The translations under genes were made by a program, and so were the position numbers. 5,657 bases of DNA from Chloroflexi bacterium RBG_16_64_32. GTDB lineage: Bacteria > Chloroflexota > Dehalococcoidia > SM23-28-2 > RBG-16-64-32. The stretch covers positions 6,960-12,616 of the forward strand of contig MGNZ01000028.1 in the NCBI GenBank assembly GCA_001795235.1. Direction: 5' to 3'. Below, one piece after another: positions 4,396 through 5,657 of the stretch. Numbering within the stretch: position 1 is the stretch's first letter; each line of letters begins with the position of its first letter. Below the pieces are notes generated by a model. The model saw only the letters and a list, made by a program, of their open reading frames with translations. It searched no databases and was not told the DNA's origin.

Positions 4396-5657
4396 TTATC
4401 TTTCAGCGCCGCCACGACGCGACCGAACGATTTCACCAGGCGCGGGTCGAGCTGGGCTCCGGCGACGCGCTGAAGCTCGGCGAACGCGTCGTCGCGAGAG
4501 AGGGCATTTCGGTGCGGTCGGTCGAGGGTCATAGCGGAGAAAGCGTCGGCGACGGCCAGGATGCGGGCCAGGTAGGGGATCTCCTCTCCCACGAGGGCGT
4601 CCGGATAGCCGCTACCGTCGAACCGCTCGTGATGATGGCGGGCGATCTTTCGTACCTCCTGCGCGTTGGGCACGTCCACGATGAGGTTCTCCGCAATGGA
4701 GACGTGGTGTTTGATGACAGCGAACTGCTCGTCAGTGAGTCTCCCGGAAATGCGAAGGATGTCATCAGGGATGCAGATCTTGCCGACGTCGTGAAGAAGG
4801 GCGGCGAGACGGATGGTCCGCTGGGCTGACGGAGAGACGCCCATCTCCTGGGCCAGCATCGCGGCGTACTCGGCGGTGCTCTCACAGTGAGCGCCGGTGT
4901 AGTGGTCCTTGCTATCCACAGAGGTGACCAGGCCCTCCAGGAAGCCGTAGACGCCCAGGGCCCGGTCCCTACGGCGTTCGCTGCGGCGGCGGTCGGCGCC
5001 GCGGGATGCGGAGCGCTTGGACTCGTAGAGGCGGGTGTCGGCAACGGCGAGGAGCTCCTGCCGGCTGGTGCCATCGTTGGGGAAAACGGCGAGGCCCCAG
5101 GATACGTGGATGGGAACCGTCTGTCCGGCGGGCGTCTTGAAGGCGTAGGTGGTGAGCCAGTCCTGAAAGGCCTGAGAAAGGGAGTGGGCTTCCTCGCTCG
5201 AGTGGCGAGGGAGGACGACGATGAACTCGTCGCCGCCGAAGCGACCCACGATGCCCACCTTATCGGTCATCAGTTTGAGCTGGTCAGCTACGACCTGGAG
5301 GACGCGATCGCCGGTGGAGTGACCGAAGGTATCGTTGAAATTCTTGAAGTTGTCGATGTCCATTAGGAGCACGGCAAGGCTGCGCCGGCGGGCGCCCTCT
5401 GCGGTGACGAGACGCTGCAGGTAGGCCTGCATGAAGCGGTGGTTGAACAGGCCGGTGACGAAGTCCAGGTCGGCCCGCTCTTGGATCTCTTCGTAGTGGC
5501 GGGCGCGCTCAAGCGCGCAGGCGAACTCAGCGGTTAGGGGAGCGAGAATCTCCCACTGGTCAGGTCCCCAGGGCTCCCCTCCGGAGTAGATCTCCAGTAC
5601 GCCCTGAGGCGAAGAGCCCCCGCGAAGCGGGACGTAGAGCACGAAGTCGCTGGCTGG
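4359..5657 (-). CDS. GAF-GGDEF-HD-GYP c-di-GMP turnover protein (N-terminus beyond window)
   Basis: A hybrid protein with a cyclase domain and a phosphodiesterase domain for c-di-GMP; 432 residues are visible. The frame is open to the right edge, so the GTG at 5642 is an internal codon. Numbering from that codon: the tail of a GAF domain (1-45) and a short helix; GGDEF (about 56-212) with MDIDNFKNFND (94-104) and an intact GGDEF (136-140); a very basic linker (RRRSERRRDR, 218-227); then HD-GYP (about 230-410). Metal ligands look complete: His252, His284-Asp285 in LLHDVGKI, His312, His337-His338 in HHERFDGSGYP, and Asp366 in VADAFSAMT. The cyclase inhibitory site is lost (DKVG where RxxD is expected). 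HPxxG is altered to HHVSI. Both activities are therefore plausible, though one may only regulate the other. The last 14 or so residues (KDKPAASPALTLRR) overlap the kinase remnant and may be a junction-derived tail. Confidence 0.95.
   Translation of the reverse strand, partial: PASDFVLYVPLRGGSSPQGVLEIYSGGEPWGPDQWEILAPLTAEFACALERARHYEEIQERADLDFVTGLFNHRFMQAYLQRLVTAEGARRRSLAVLLMDIDNFKNFNDTFGHSTGDRVLQVVADQLKLMTDKVGIVGRFGGDEFIVVLPRHSSEEAHSLSQAFQDWLTTYAFKTPAGQTVPIHVSWGLAVFPNDGTSRQELLAVADTRLYESKRSASRGADRRRSERRRDRALGVYGFLEGLVTSVDSKDHYTGAHCESTAEYAAMLAQEMGVSPSAQRTIRLAALLHDVGKICIPDDILRISGRLTDEQFAVIKHHVSIAENLIVDVPNAQEVRKIARHHHERFDGSGYPDALVGEEIPYLARILAVADAFSAMTLDRPHRNALSRDDAFAELQRVAGAQLDPRLVKSFGRVVAALKDKPAASPALTLRR

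Noticed and set aside
4887..5366. Plus-strand open frame of 159 codons
   Set aside because: It is antisense to the GGDEF and HD-GYP domains of a clear gene; its Gly/Val/Glu-rich protein is the mirror of that coding sequence.
5640..5642. GTG as the start of the GGDEF-HD-GYP protein
   Set aside because: The frame stays open to the window edge (PASDF precedes it) and the codon falls inside a GAF strand, so the true start is outside the window.

Overview
The window is GC-rich bacterial DNA with tightly packed protein genes on both strands. Promoters look sigma-70-like. There is a c-di-AMP (ydaO/yuaA) riboswitch together with GGDEF and HD-GYP signalling proteins. The riboswitch class, the GC content and a dispersed repeat of the 'TCATTCTGAG' kind would suit a Chloroflexota (Dehalococcoidia-like) or a related uncultured lineage. 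That placement is inference from style only and is weak.

Layout from left to right. (1) 1-569, minus strand: thiE (thiamine-phosphate synthase), with its C-terminus cut by the window edge. (2) 570-702: a divergent intergenic spacer holding an imperfect inverted repeat and an exact TATAAT box. (3) 703-1902, plus strand: a membrane-anchored alpha/beta hydrolase, followed by an 11-bp hairpin. (4) 1945-2629, minus strand: a complete regulated unit read right to left. It runs from a near-consensus promoter through a c-di-AMP riboswitch, an intrinsic terminator and a perfect Shine-Dalgarno to a 71-aa zinc-ribbon protein, then four bases later a 66-aa one-pass membrane protein. (5) 2781-4031, plus strand: a two-helix membrane GAF-GGDEF diguanylate cyclase, transcribed divergently from the riboswitch unit. 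(6) 4032-4176: a convergent spacer with only weak hairpins. (7) 4177-4395, minus strand: a remnant of a PAS-histidine kinase. (8) 4359-5657, minus strand: a GAF-GGDEF-HD-GYP protein that runs off the right edge.

Functionally the window is dominated by cyclic-dinucleotide signalling. c-di-AMP is sensed by an RNA that should control the two small orphan genes. c-di-GMP is made by the plus-strand cyclase and probably both made and degraded by the minus-strand hybrid enzyme. The most unusual item is the riboswitch operon. The RNA class is well known, mainly from cell-wall hydrolase, potassium and osmolyte-transport genes. Here its only downstream genes before the next hairpin are a tiny zinc ribbon and a tiny membrane protein of no known role. 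The thiE and hydrolase genes look unrelated to the signalling genes.
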